From contig CM073592.1 in NCBI GenBank assembly GCA_037074705.1, positions 85,811,129-85,875,128 of the forward strand: a DNA stretch of 64,000 bases, written 5' to 3'. Shown here piece after piece: positions 51,100 through 62,400 of this stretch; position 1 is the first letter of the stretch; every line of letters begins with the position of its first letter. The position numbers and the translations under genes were made by a program. The stretch is from Zhengitettix transpicula. Lineage: Eukaryota; Arthropoda; Insecta; Orthoptera; Tetrigidae. The notes under the pieces were generated by a model. That model worked only from the letters and a program-made list of their open reading frames with translations, was not told the origin of the DNA and did not search any database.

Positions 51100-51753
51100 C
51101 GTGAATCCAGCCGGGTGAAAATGCAGTAATACCACGATGTTTCGATAGCGGACATTGGTATCGTCTTCTGATGAAGAACTTAAAAAGCTGGCAACATTGC
51201 CCGGCACTACTGAAATATTCCCTGTATTGCCGAAAATGTTGCTGGATTTAGTGCAATATTGCCCGACCAGTATTGCCGGCAACATATTACCATAAAAAGA
51301 TGCTCGTTTACAGGCCTCTTAAGAGTAATTGTTTTCTACATGTTCCGCAGAACCCGAGTTATGATTTGCTTCTTCTAAATAAGAAATGAGATTCTTCCAA
51401 AATTGCTTAATTTTTTCTTATGTCTGCGATGTTCGCTAACATTTTCTGTTCGATGATTGACCACTGCCTTCGAATACCTGTAGATAAAACCATTCTCACA
51501 CTCTTAAGGCTCTGCAGGACAATGCACCTGTCCACAAAAGCCTATGGAGAAATTGAAAGATTTTAGTAGAAGGTCAGGAACATTCTCGGGATTCCAACCG
51601 GGTAAGAATGCAGTAATTCCATGACGTTTCAATAGCTGAACATTGTTATCATCTTCTGGTTTTCCTTCATCAGAAGACGATACCAATGTCCGCTATCGAA
51701 ACGTCGTGGTATTACTGCATTCTCACCCGGCTGGATTCACAAGAACACTTTCT
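51088..51753. repeat. Inverted repeat with 88-base arms
   Basis: 51088-51175 and 51666-51753 are near-perfect reverse complements (GAGAAAGTGTTCT ... GTCTTCTGATGAAG). A third, diverged copy in the first orientation lies at 51578-51657 and forms a tight fold-back with the right arm. Sits between two family D copies. Confidence 0.7.
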
Positions 51754-51765
51754 CTTTTTTTAAAA

Positions 51766-52286
51766 AGGGTAACAGGTTACATTAGGGTAATCCACATGGT
51801 GGCAACTCCCCTTTAATAGCATAGGAAGGGATCTGAAAGGGGGGATGCGGAAATGTAGAGGAAGGTATCCAAGGGTTAACTAGGGCCCCTGGGCTGTGGT
51901 TTAAGAATCCTACCCCGCAATTCGCCTAAAAGTGATGCAGGGAAAATCCTAGAAAAACCTGCATCAGGTAGGTCGGGCATTTGGTACTTGTCCCACACCC
52001 TTCCGATCGTGGGAAAATAATTTGCTGTGGGGACGCAGCATTCCCTTCTCCGTACCTCGACCAGTTTAGGAGGCAGCTGGCCGACTGTTCCAATAGGAAT
52101 AGCGGACAACTCTTACCGTATGCCCAAAGTCTGTGACCCCGGAACATACACCTCTCAAAACAGGCCGAGGTGCCTCGGCTTGTGGGAACATTAGTTCAAA
52201 AACGGAGCCCCTTCGTGTCTCTCCTACAAGGTAGATACGAAGATGTGAATTCATCCCCAAAGGTAGCATCCGCCAGAGCTTCCTTG
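51766..52286 (-). mobile_element. Family D retroposon, left arm of an inverted pair
   Basis: AAAAGGGTAACAGGTTACAT through GTGGGAACATTAGTTCAAAA and a 5' tail with AGCCCCTTCGTGTCTCTCCT. It faces the copy at 52287-52868, so the two 5' ends meet. Confidence 0.72.
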
Positions 52287-52868
52287 GGAACACTTTCTCA
52301 ACTACATACAACGGAAAATACTTCGTTCCGGTCAAGAAAGGATTCTCTCAAAGGTGAACCTATCCAGAGAGTTCTGGAGGAGGCTACCTTTGGGGATGCC
52401 TCCTCCTCTCTCTGGTTTTTTGAACTAAGGTTCCCACTTGCCGAGGCACCTCGACCTGTTTTGAGAGGTGTATGTCCCGGGGTCGCTGACCTTGGGCATA
52501 CGGTAAGAGTAGTCCGCTATTCCTATTGGAATAGTCGGCCAACTGCCTCCTAAACTGGTCAAGGCACTGAAAGGGTAATGCAGCGACCCCACAGCAAACC
52601 CCTATCCCGCCATCGGGATGGCGTGGCACAAGTACCAAATGCCCGACCTACCTGATGCAGGTCTTTCTAGGGTTTTCCCTGAATAACTTTTCGGCGAATT
52701 GCTAGGTAGGATACTTAAATCATATCCTTAGGGCCCTAGTTAACACTTGGTTACCTTTCTCTTCCCTTCCGCATCCCTCCTTTCAATTCTTTTCCTATGC
52801 TACAAGAGGGGAGTTGCCACTATGTGGATTACCCTATACATAGCCTGTCTACACCAACAAAAAAAAAC
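52287..52868 (+). mobile_element. Family D retroposon, right arm of an inverted pair
   Basis: From GGGAACACTTTCTCAACTAC to the poly(A) near 52859-52868, with all family blocks in sense order (GAGGCACCTCGACCTGTTTT, CTCCTAAACTGGTCAAGGCA, TGATGCAGGTCTTTCTAGGG, GGGGAGTTGCCACTATGTGG). Confidence 0.74.
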
Positions 52869-53989
52869 TTCGTTCGATGATCATTCACTACATTTCCAAG
52901 AATTCTATTCTAAAACTCTATATTTTACTCGTTGGGCAACGTATTTCGTTCAATGGAAAAGCAATTGCGGATCTAAATGTATACTTCGCAGTATTTCAGA
53001 GATGGGATAATGGCACTGAAAGACAGCTGGATGAAACATTGTAATTAAAGGTGATCTAGTTGAAAAATAAAAGTGTTTTGAAAACATAAATTGTGATTTT
53101 CAGACCGAGAACTTTTCAGATCCGGACTGATCAAATATTATATCCGAGCTCCAAAATTTAAGGATCCTAATCACGTCCTATTTTTTCTCTTGACTTAAAG
53201 CTTGAACGCTAAAGCGAAAACAAATTTCCACGCTTAAAGTTTGGATCGTAATTCTCCAGTTCTATGGTTTTTTTTCACCAGAAATTTTTATGGATTAGTT
53301 TTCTTATTCCCTTTAGCAGCTTTAACAAATATTGATCCATCTCAAAACCTTAACTTCCATTTCACATGCTTGTATTTCGATTCTTGCTATTTTTTCACTC
53401 ATTTCTCCCTGTATGTACAAATTAATCTGTAGTAGTAATAAACTGCTTTACCTTAACAATTTTTAGCATAAGCATGTGTTCTACACTGGAAATATATATC
53501 TTGTGTCGAATAACAGAAGTAAAGTAGCTTTTGATACGGATTTCTCAACTACTCGAAGACAATTTTTCGTCCACCACATTAAGGACGTAATACAAGTAGA
53601 CAGTATACATCTACAGTATTCTAAAAAAATGTATGTCAAATCCTTCCTCTTTATTATCTTTCCTGCAGACCCGACAAAATGTTATCGTTTAAGTGTCGAC
53701 ACTGCACAGATAAGGAGTAGTTGATCGAAAGAATTAACGTTCAATGCAAATTAGTTGCGTATAATTTACAAACGAATTATCTTCCTTCAAACAAGTACCG
53801 TACGTTATTTCTCAGATAAAGTACTTACTGTAAAACTGTTGCAAAAACAATACAAAATTGAGATAAACGAACTATGTTCTCATGTATGCTACTATTTATG
53901 CTGCGCAAAAGTTGAGCGTTTTTCATAACTCGTACTCATAATATAAATGAAAAAAATTAATATTTGCTCTAATCTTGCTATTAAAATCA

Positions 53990-54500
53990 AAGGGTAAGCG
54001 ACGGTGGCCATTCCCCTCTTATAGCATAGGAAAGGGGCTGAAAAGGGGGGGGGGGGTGCGGAAAGGTAGCCAAGGGTTAACTACGGCCCGGGCAGTGTAG
54101 TTTCAGGATCAACCCGGCTATTCGACTAAACGTGATGCTGGGAAAACCCTAGGAAAACCTGCATCAGGTAGGTCAGGCATTGGGTACTTGTCCCACGCCC
54201 TTCCGATAGCGGGAGAGGAGTTTGCTTTGGGGAAGCAGCATTCCCTTCTCCGTGCCTCGACCAGTTTAGGAGGCAGCTGGCCGACTATTCCAATGGGAAT
54301 AGCGGACAACTCTTACCGTATGCCCAAGGTCTGCGACCCCGGAACATACACCTCTCAGAACAGGCCGAGGTGCCTTGGCTTGTGGAAACCTTAGATCAAA
54401 AACGGAGAGGAAAAGGCATCCCCAAAGGTAGCCCCTTCGTGTCTCTCCTACAAGGTTCTACCTGCGAGAGAACATCCCTCGCATGTACCGCCTGCGAGAG
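53990..54500 (-). mobile_element. Family D retroposon, left arm of a second inverted pair
   Basis: AGGGTAAGCGACGGTGGCCA to the 5' tail with CCCCTTCGTGTCTCTCCTAC and CGAGAG hairpin units. A run of 12 G (54045-54056) sits inside. It pairs with 54756-55272. Confidence 0.73.
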
Positions 54501-54553
54501 AATAACCCTCGCAGACGATAGAGGTTCACCTGCTAGTAAATTTAATCACGAAA

Positions 54554-54690
54554 GAACCCTTGGCTACCTTCCTCTACCCTTCCGCATCCCCCCTTTCAAA
54601 TCCCTTCCTATGCTATTAAAGGGGAGTTGCCCAAAGTGGATCACCCTCATGTAGCCTGTTGCCCTAAAAAAAATAAAAATAAAAAAATAA
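54554..54690 (+). mobile_element. Family D retroposon, 5'-truncated, nested in the inverted pair
   Basis: Only the last ~110 bases (TTGGCTACCTTCCTCTACCC to AGCCTGTTGCCCTAAAA) plus an A-rich tail. The short length with an intact 3' end and tail is typical of 5' truncation. Confidence 0.7.
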
Positions 54691-54755
54691 ATTTTCTGAA
54701 AACCTGCGAGAGGTTGATACGAATATATGTTTGCGAGGGCTATTCTCGTATATTG

Positions 54756-55272
54756 CCTGCGAGAGATGTTCTCTCGCAGGAAGAACCTTGTAGGAGAGAT
54801 ACGAAGGGGCTACCTTTGGGGATGCCTTTTCCTCTCCGTTTTTGAACTAAGGTTCCCACTAGCCGAGACACCTCGGCCTGTTCTGAGAGGTGTATGTTCC
54901 GGGGACCCAGACCTTGGGCATAGGGTAAGAGTTGTCCGCTATTCCCATTGGAATAGTCGGCCAGCTGCCTCCTAAACTGATCGAGATACGGAGAAGGGAA
55001 TGCTGCAAACTCCTCTCTCGCTATCGGAAGGGCGTGGAACAAGTACCCAATGCCCGACCTACCTGATGCAGGTTTTTATAGGGTTTTCCCTGCATTTCTT
55101 TAGGCGAATGCCGGGTAGGATCATTAAAATATAGCACGGGGGTCCTAGTTAACCCTTGGCTACCTTCCTCTACCCTTCCGCATCCCCCCTTTCAAATCCC
55201 TTCCTATGCTATTAAAGGGGAGTTGCCCAACGTTGATTACCCTCATGTAGCCTGTTGCCCTAAAAAAAAAGG
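54756..55272 (+). mobile_element. Family D retroposon, right arm of the second inverted pair
   Basis: It starts at a perfect ten-pair hairpin (CCTGCGAGAG/CTCTCGCAGG, 54756-54780) and ends CCTGTTGCCCTAAAAAAAAA. All family blocks are present in sense order. Confidence 0.76.
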
Positions 55273-57243
55273 TTGGTAGGAAATAATAAATGTTGATTAT
55301 TGGAGTGACGAATTTCCTTACGATCCGTCTGAATGGTTCACTATCTTATATTTGTAACTCGTTATTGTGTACCGTTACGAGTTGTAAAACTTTCTTTGCA
55401 TCTACAAGTCTTATAACATTTTGTTCTCAGAGTCTTAGAAAATTGTGATTTCTTCGTCGTAGAATATTCTCTTCCGCTTTACTTTCGTTGGCTCATCATC
55501 TCATTTCTCTTAACTATGAAGGACAATCAATATTCCGTAACAGAATGACGTCGCCATACGTCTTCAAATTTGTGGCGTACCTCGATTATTTGACTCCGGG
55601 CTTGTTTGCAAACGGATAGCCGCTTTCTCAAAACCCCAAATCATTTACCGGATAATAGAAATAACCCAGCGCAATTAGGCCCCTAATCTGTTTCCAGTTT
55701 TCCATTCCATTATCATTTCCGAAGATGATTACGTGACAAAAGTTATATAAAATTTCGCCTATTTGTTGAATAAAACGCGCTATATATTAAACATGTATTT
55801 AATTTAACGTGCCGCTTTAATTATTTTCAAATTCTAGTGAAACTATCTACATGAATAATAAATGTTTATATGTATCTAGTATATATTGTTATTCTCATAA
55901 TTTTTAAATTATTTTGCAAAATGGCTTTAAATGTAATATCGGCAAAAATATAAAATTTAACGCCGAAAAATGGGGAAATTCACGTGAAATTAAATTGCCG
56001 TGCAATCAGTGAACTCGGAATTCACTGAAATTATTTTATAAATTCGCACCATATTTCACAACCATTCATAAAATTGTTCAGATCTAATAGAATCACTTTT
56101 TCGGGTGCTTTCCTACATGAGTTCAAACATATTGTTATATGTTAATGTTCACTATTTTTAATTCTAATCATTAACTTATGCCAATGGTTCAAATTGTATT
56201 TAACACAATTTAGTATAAATTAACGTAATTTTGGGAAGGATTCGACTATCTGAATCAAACTAAAAAAGCTTGGTCAGCGAAGAGTACATCATACGGTCGA
56301 ATAGTCCACAAACTCCTAATGAGTATTGACAAAAAAAAGTTTGGAACCCGTCACATTCTCCAGCACCGTTCGTCGAGAAAGTAAGTAAAATGCGTGCCCA
56401 AAGTGTCTCCAGCCAAAACTGCGCTCCTGCTACTTGAAAACCTCCATTTTATACACACTTTCCCCGAGGTTCGCCGGGTCCTCTCTTCTGTCTCCGTCCC
56501 TGTATTTCCCGACACTTGTTCGGGGGAGTTCTCAGACCATGACAAGACATGGATGGTCTGTGTTACCTTTGTTTTCGGCCTATCCGGCAACTTATCGAGA
56601 ACTTTTTACAGGTAGGGTTTAGATTACGATAAGGCAATGGCTGGCGTTTTGTTTTACACGTATCTTTTAGGTTAGTTACAATACGTTAGAATTTTCCATC
56701 GTAATGAAGTACTCGTATTCGATGAACATTCCACCAATCCAACTCGGCTCGATAACCGCAGTTTCCAAGGCAGCCGGTCCAGTGACCGCATCTTCTTTCC
56801 ACACGACGTTGCGTAATCTTCGTTCATTTCTTCTCATTGCTCCCGACGTGAGACCTTATTTCTCTGTTTCACATCTTCTCTTTCGGATTCAGGCATACAT
56901 GTCAGCGGGCTCTCATGTTCGCTCTGTCCCTTTCCCTGTCTGCCAATCGGATTTGCTGCTTCTCCTGTCAAATCTAACTTTATGTATAATGAATATGCAA
57001 TGGTAGAACATTCCAAAATTAGTCTCTATTTTAATTTTTATAATTAGATATAGATATAAATTCATAAAGAATCTAATGTGAGACAACTATTAACCAATGC
57101 ATTTAAATACTAAATAATTTTGAAACTTACTTATTCATCGTGAATGAATGATGCAATTTTTAAAATTAAAATATAAAACGTCTGCGTTAAAAGTATGATA
57201 ATTTTATAAATAATAAGCCAAATAACAGGCAAAAATAAGTGTT
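55273..57243. other. Stretch with a GC-rich patch at 56.34-57.0 kb
   Basis: Both strands stay open for 60-100 codons across 56.35-57.0 kb because the DNA is GC-richer. None of the frames is recognisable. Holds the minus-strand TATA/initiator pair. Confidence 0.4.
56415..56453 (-). promoter_or_regulatory. TATA box plus initiator (minus strand)
   Basis: TATAAAAT occupies 56453-56446 on the minus strand. GCGCAGTTTT places the initiator A at 56420, 33 bases from the first T of the TATA box, which is normal insect spacing. It sits in a GC-rich patch (56,340-56,640). No coding start follows clearly, so it may belong to an unseen gene or an old element. Confidence 0.3.
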
Positions 57244-57300
57244 GAAAAATACCACCCAACGTTTCTGTAAATCTTGTCGCTTTCGTCAGGTGTTTCAAGA
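57244..57300 (-). repeat. Repeat fragment with CUGACGA...GAAAC motif
   Basis: The minus strand reads CACCTGACGAAAGCGACAAG then ATTTACAGAAACGTTGGGTG. CTGACGA (57289-57283) and GAAAC (57265-57261) are spaced as in a hammerhead core, but stem II is poor. It matches a second fragment at 12074-12100. Confidence 0.4.
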
Positions 57301-57589
57301 AACCCAAGAACCGTAAGAACGACACGCCGTACAAACCAGACGATAAACGCAAAAAAAACCTGGGATTCGATAGAAATTTTAAAAAGATCTAGTGAGGGAA
57401 TGATGATAAATTTATAATTTTTAAAATTTTTGTTTAATTTCTAAGGAATATGATTATTAGATAACAATATACGTTTTAATATCTAATAAAAAAATTGACC
57501 GTTTGTGTGTGTGTATATTCCGCAAAAAAAACTACACACGTGGAGCAAATAAGACCAAAATCTGTACACGTGTTCTTTTAGAAAACAGA

Positions 57590-58100
57590 AACAAACACTG
57601 TAGGGTTAAGACACGACTACCACCCCCAGGAACGGGGGTGGTCGGGGTTGGAAATTTCAAAAATGATCAAACGGCCGATATTTGCGTCGGATAAATATTT
57701 TTCGGGGTCAATGAAATGGATACTGTTTCTGCAGATGTTGGGAGGCAATCCCGAGGTTGGAGTCAAATTCGGGGTTATCCATGTCGCTGAGTTTAATTAT
57801 GAGATTCAATTTGCTGTTTAGCCCCTTGGAGCGATGGTGGAAATTTTCAAACATCTTAAAATGGCCAATATTATCGTCAAAATAAAATTTTTCGGGGTTA
57901 ATGAGTTAGATAGCGTGTCTCCAGATAATTTTGTGTATAATTCCAACCCCTTTCGGTATGGGAGGGGAGCACCTTTAGGGATGGTGCTGGAGAGGCGTTA
58001 CATAAAAATAACGCAAACACAACCGAGATTGGAGTAAGATCCGGGGTTTATGCATGTCGCCGAGTTTATATATAAAATCCCGGGCAATGCCGTACAGTAT
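57590..58100 (-). repeat. Degenerate tandem/dispersed repeat ending in a TGCCCGGG motif
   Basis: Two related units: TTTCAAAAATGATCAAACGGCC...TTTTTCGGGGTCAATGA and TTTCAAACATCTTAAAATGG...TTTTTCGGGGTTAATGA, with CGAGGTTGGAGTCAAATTCG and CGAGATTGGAGTAAGATCCG following each. The right end is ATCCCGGGCAATGCCGTAC. Similar ends occur at 5928 and 14988. Confidence 0.5.
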
Positions 58101-58620
58101 AAATATAATATAAATTTACATAGGTGAAATACACGCATTTAGAGCCAAATGCCAGTACTTTGTATACGCGGCACAAGCCGTCATCGGCTTGTATTTGAGT
58201 ACCACCACAAAGATATGATTAATGTCGATGAAATTCAAATCTACACTGACCACTTGAAACAATTAAAATAATATATACGCCCATTATAATTTATATAGTT
58301 GGGATATCCGGTCTTGGATATGGAATTTTAAATTTTTTTAAGACAAGCTAGTGATTAAACTTTACAGATCGCGGAAATGTGAGATTATTATTCATTAATT
58401 TTACACCTAATATAAAAGTATTCTGGAACTGTACCCATCGCATTAATATTACAATTACATATAAGTTAATAAAATCGATAAATATGGGTTACAACAGCTA
58501 AGGATGCAAGGTATGGTTTAAAATTTATTTAGATTTCCCTTTATATAATATTAGACAATAGAAAAATATACAATCAAATTTATCAGAATATTCAAGATCA
58601 TTCAATAATTTAATCTTATT

Positions 58621-58676
58621 TTAATTGTTCACCTGGTGAAGTCCCAAATTAGGGACGAAACGTAGTGATATGTTGT
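58621..58676 (+). ncRNA. Hammerhead-ribozyme-like motif (best in window)
   Basis: CTGGTGA at 58633-58639 (consensus CUGANGA, one change), one extra A, then stem II GTCCC-AAATTA-GGGAC, then GAAAC at 58657. Stem III forms from ACGTA / GTGA tetraloop / TATGT at 58660-58673. The next T would be the NUH nucleotide, putting cleavage after 58674 (GUU). Stem I is weak (two or three pairs next to the core). The order fits a type I hammerhead, the sort known from Penelope-like elements. The A6-to-G change and bulged A suggest a decayed copy. Confidence 0.5.
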
Positions 58677-59199
58677 ATTAGTGACATGATTAATTAATAA
58701 ATCATTTTGACTGATCATTATATTTATTTATTGTATTGTTATAGTCCGATAAATATCAATAAAATATTGAATACATCGCTTCAACTTTTATGGAAGTAGT
58801 AGTACAAACAAGTCTGAAATGACAGTTGGTAAAACACACAGAACGTTAAGGGAATGGACTTTTAACAAAAAGAGTTCTAAATAAACGCATGAGACAATAA
58901 ACGAAGAAGAGAAGGCCATTTGATGCAGTAACTAATTTGATGGAAGCAGTATAATCTAGAGGAAAATATATATAAGTGAAGGTTTAAGTAAATTTGGTTG
59001 CACACTGAAGGATGTATTGAAACGTGTTTTTTTATACATGCGCGTTTGTGTAAATCTTCGAATTTATTACATGTATATAAAACGTACTTGAGACCTTAGT
59101 TTGGAAACACATCCAAATTAGTTTGGAATCTTAGGCAATGATATATCTCTTTCACAAATAAGATAATTAGAGTAATGTTAACTTGTTTTTGTAAATCTT

Positions 59200-59335
59200 T
59201 GTTTAAATCGCCGCCATATCGTCAGCAGATTTTCGCCCAATAAAATGCCGGGTACGAGTATACGTAAACCGTGCGTTACATTCGATACGATTGGGCAAAA
59301 CAGGCATATTTCTCATTCCTGCATTTACCGCCATC
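59200..59335 (+). promoter_or_regulatory. Probable TATA-less promoter/5' UTR of the ZAD-ZNF gene
   Basis: The segment before the start is less AT-rich than its surroundings. It contains GCCGCCATAT at 59210-59219, which fits the Pho/YY1 core GCCAT, followed by a TCAGC initiator-like sequence at 59222. No TATA box lies at the right distance. The transcription start is inferred, not seen. Confidence 0.35.
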
Positions 59336-59439
59336 ATGGCTGTGCAACTATACGATTCAATGTATTGCCGATTATGTGCAGAAGACAATGCCAATGGCGT
59401 TTTAATGTATTCTTCAGAAGATTCAGAACAAGATATTAG
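59245..59439 (+). other. Possible upstream ORF overlapping the ZAD-ZNF start
   Basis: An ATG at 59245 opens a 64-codon frame (MPGTSIRKPC...) in a different phase from the gene and runs past the main ATG at 59336. If transcripts begin upstream of 59245 it would be an overlapping uORF. If they begin downstream it is irrelevant. The peptide has no recognisable domain. Confidence 0.3.
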
Positions 59440-59470
59440 TGATCTCATTAATAGATACCTTCCGTTTAAG
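59336..59470 (+). CDS. ZAD-ZNF exon 1 (first half of ZAD)
   Basis: It holds 45 codons, from MAVQLYDSMYCRLC to NRYLPFK, and ends at AAG|GTAAGT, a near-consensus donor, in phase 0. It carries the first ZAD cysteine pair (C11, C14). Confidence 0.92.
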
Positions 59471-62400
59471 GTAAGTTGTCGGAAGGAAATTGGACCTTCA
59501 CTTGACTTCCTATTTCGCATCTGCACTGATCTCCGTCGTTGCATATTACGTATGACTTCTATTTGCCACCACACAGATCAGTTGTGTATCCATACAAGTT
59601 TGACAGTTTATAATAGTTTGCATCCCGTATTTTGGAATTGTTATTAAATGATATGTCATCACCTGAAATAAGCGAATTATAATATCGTATGTTTTTATTT
59701 TATTGTGTTTATAAGTGTTTTTACAGTTTGTAGAATTAACTTAGATCTCTGACTAGTACTTTTAACGCTTACAGGTGCAGGACGATGGTAAATTGCCGAG
59801 GACAATCTGTCCGGGTTGTAACATACAACTCCAAGCCACAGTTCAATTTTTTGACCTCTTAGTGGATGGTCAAAAAAGAATAAGAGAACTTTGGAAGTTT
59901 CAGGTACCTCCATATAGTGAAAAATCGGCATTTGTGCGTGTGGACGAAATATTACGATGTCATTTGTAAAATTTCTAGGTTGAGCAGCAAAAAAGAGCTG
60001 AGAAGGCAGGTTTAGGTGATGGCACTGATCAGCTATTGCTCACTACCTCAGTTCAAGATCCAAATGATGGAACTGACGGTGAAAATCGCATTGTTGTACA
60101 GAGTAAGTTTTGTTAATTTCTTCAGTAGTTTTCATTTAATTTCGACCACATTTATTAAATTATGGATTCTAATTACATAGATTCAGTGAAATCATTACAG
60201 AAAACAATAAAATAAACTTTGCTTTTATAAAACTGGTGAAACACATATTTACTTTTAAATTTTGTGCCAGTAAAACATATTCTTACTCACTTCTAATCCA
60301 GACATGTTTTTGGAACTAGGAGAACAATTCAAATTTCAGTTCTGACAGGTGTTAGTCTTATGCTTGGCATTTATTAATAAGTTTTAACATGGTATTTTTT
60401 TGGGTATGTCTATTAGTATACTTTTTACAAAGCAATCTTCCTTATATAGTTACTTATTGCATATAATAGGGATTATATTAAAATTACCCATTTTTTAATT
60501 AAATGTTTAAGAAGAGAGAATTTCCCTGTGTTATTGTTTATATGAACTATTATTAAATTTACCATTTTTTCTTAGTATGTCTTGGCAAGTAACTATGACT
60601 AATCTGCACAAGTATTTGTATTTCCTTGGTTTCACCCCCCCCCCCCCCCCTTCCATTTGTTCCTGTTATGACCAATTCAAGGATAGGAAAGAACTATTTT
60701 TTCCTGGAAACTTATAATTGAATTGGTTAAAGATAATTAAATCCTCCCCAACCAATTTCTAAAATAGACATTTTATTATTTATTTATTATTTCAAATATT
60801 TGTAATCTAGCATTGCATTTTCCTTCATTTCAGCCACACATTTAAAAATAATGAAGAAAAATGAAGTAATACATATTTTTATCATAATTGAATATTCCCT
60901 TCATTGACATCACTGGTGCTGCTGAACTGTTCTTGTTCAATTGAATTATTTCTAACACTATTTATTAGCAATTTTTTTGTGTTTCAGTTATGGCAGATGG
61001 AACTTTATTCACACCGGATCATGAAATGGCTCTTAGAATGGAAGGACTGGATCGTCCTCGTCGAAAAAGAGGAAGACCAAAAAAAAGTGAAATTGAAGCT
61101 GCCAAAGAAAAGGAATTGATTCCAGAAGAATCTCCAGAGTTATTGGAACAAGAAATTGATGATCTACCTGATGGAGATACAGATGTAGAAGGTGATGGCA
61201 GAAAACGGAGAAAAAGAAAAGTTCCTACTAGGTTAGTAATGCAAATAGTTACCTAATATTGTATGTTGAATGAGTTTAACATTAAGCATGATTGTTTTTG
61301 ATAAATATTTTATATCATTGTGACAGTGTTTATTTTTCGTGGTGTTTAGGAGGTTCAACATTTTGATTTTATACTTTTGTGAAAAGCTTTTGGAGAACTG
61401 TTTAATGATTGTGATAGTTTCTTTAAGGTGGTTTTCATTTTCATCTTGTATTTATTTTGTGGTGTTGCACATGCAAATGTTTTGGAAAATGTTTAGTTAA
61501 AAGTGCTATTATATTTTATGTAAAACAATTTCACCTTTTTTCAATCTCCTAGGGGATCATGATTTCCATATCTAATGGCAAATAATGTAATTTGATTAAT
61601 GCCACGTAATCACAACTAGTTTACCTCTAGATAAGAATGTTAACTTGTGTACTGCTTATTTAATCGAGGCTTATGTTTTTGTTTCTGTTATAAAATATTT
61701 TTTTTGAAACATGTAATTACTATAATATTACTGTTTAAATTAATTCAATTTTTTTTATTTTTTCCAATACAGATTTAAGGAAGTTGTGCAAGGAAAAGAA
61801 TTGGAGAGAATATTTAGAGAGAATGGTGTTATTGATGAAGATGATCAGGATGATGGTGAAGGTGAAGAAGCAGAAGAGAAAATAAATTCTGTTGATCCTG
61901 ATGGTCCTGAAGGTAAACTATTATTTATTCTATTATGATGTATGTAAATGTATGTTTTGTAATTTAAAACATAATTTGGTTATAAAGTTACATTGCTCGC
62001 ATTTAATACCTATACTTAATCCTATAACTACTTTAACTCTTTGGATAATTTGAGTACAGATAGACGCCTTTACTAACACGGACTTATTTAATTGCATCTT
62101 GTTACTGTTGATGCCAAGTAGGCTGACGAAGCTTTTGTGTATGGAATTAGTTCTGCGGAGAATGAAGGATATGCTAATAATATAGCATTAAATATTCAAC
62201 AAAATCTGTTCTTCAGGTATTATCCAAATTATTATAACAAATAAGCACCACAAACAATTACAATGTTGATAAATTAATAAAGGCCATTAAGTGATTTATT
62301 AATTCAAAAACAGACATAAAATATAAGCTTTCAATTATTAAAACTTTTTTTTCTTCGTTAAAAAGACATAACCTCAAATCTGTATACTTTTTTGGAATAA

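Noticed and set aside
54440..54790. CRISPR-like alternation of GCGAGAG units
   Set aside because: The units are irregular hairpins within a eukaryotic retroposon tail; no constant repeat/spacer pattern.
61232..61256. Reading through the exon 4 donor to a stop at 61256
   Set aside because: ctag|GTTAGT is a good donor and the next exon continues the frame into AT-hook and zinc-finger coding, so the read-through is intronic.
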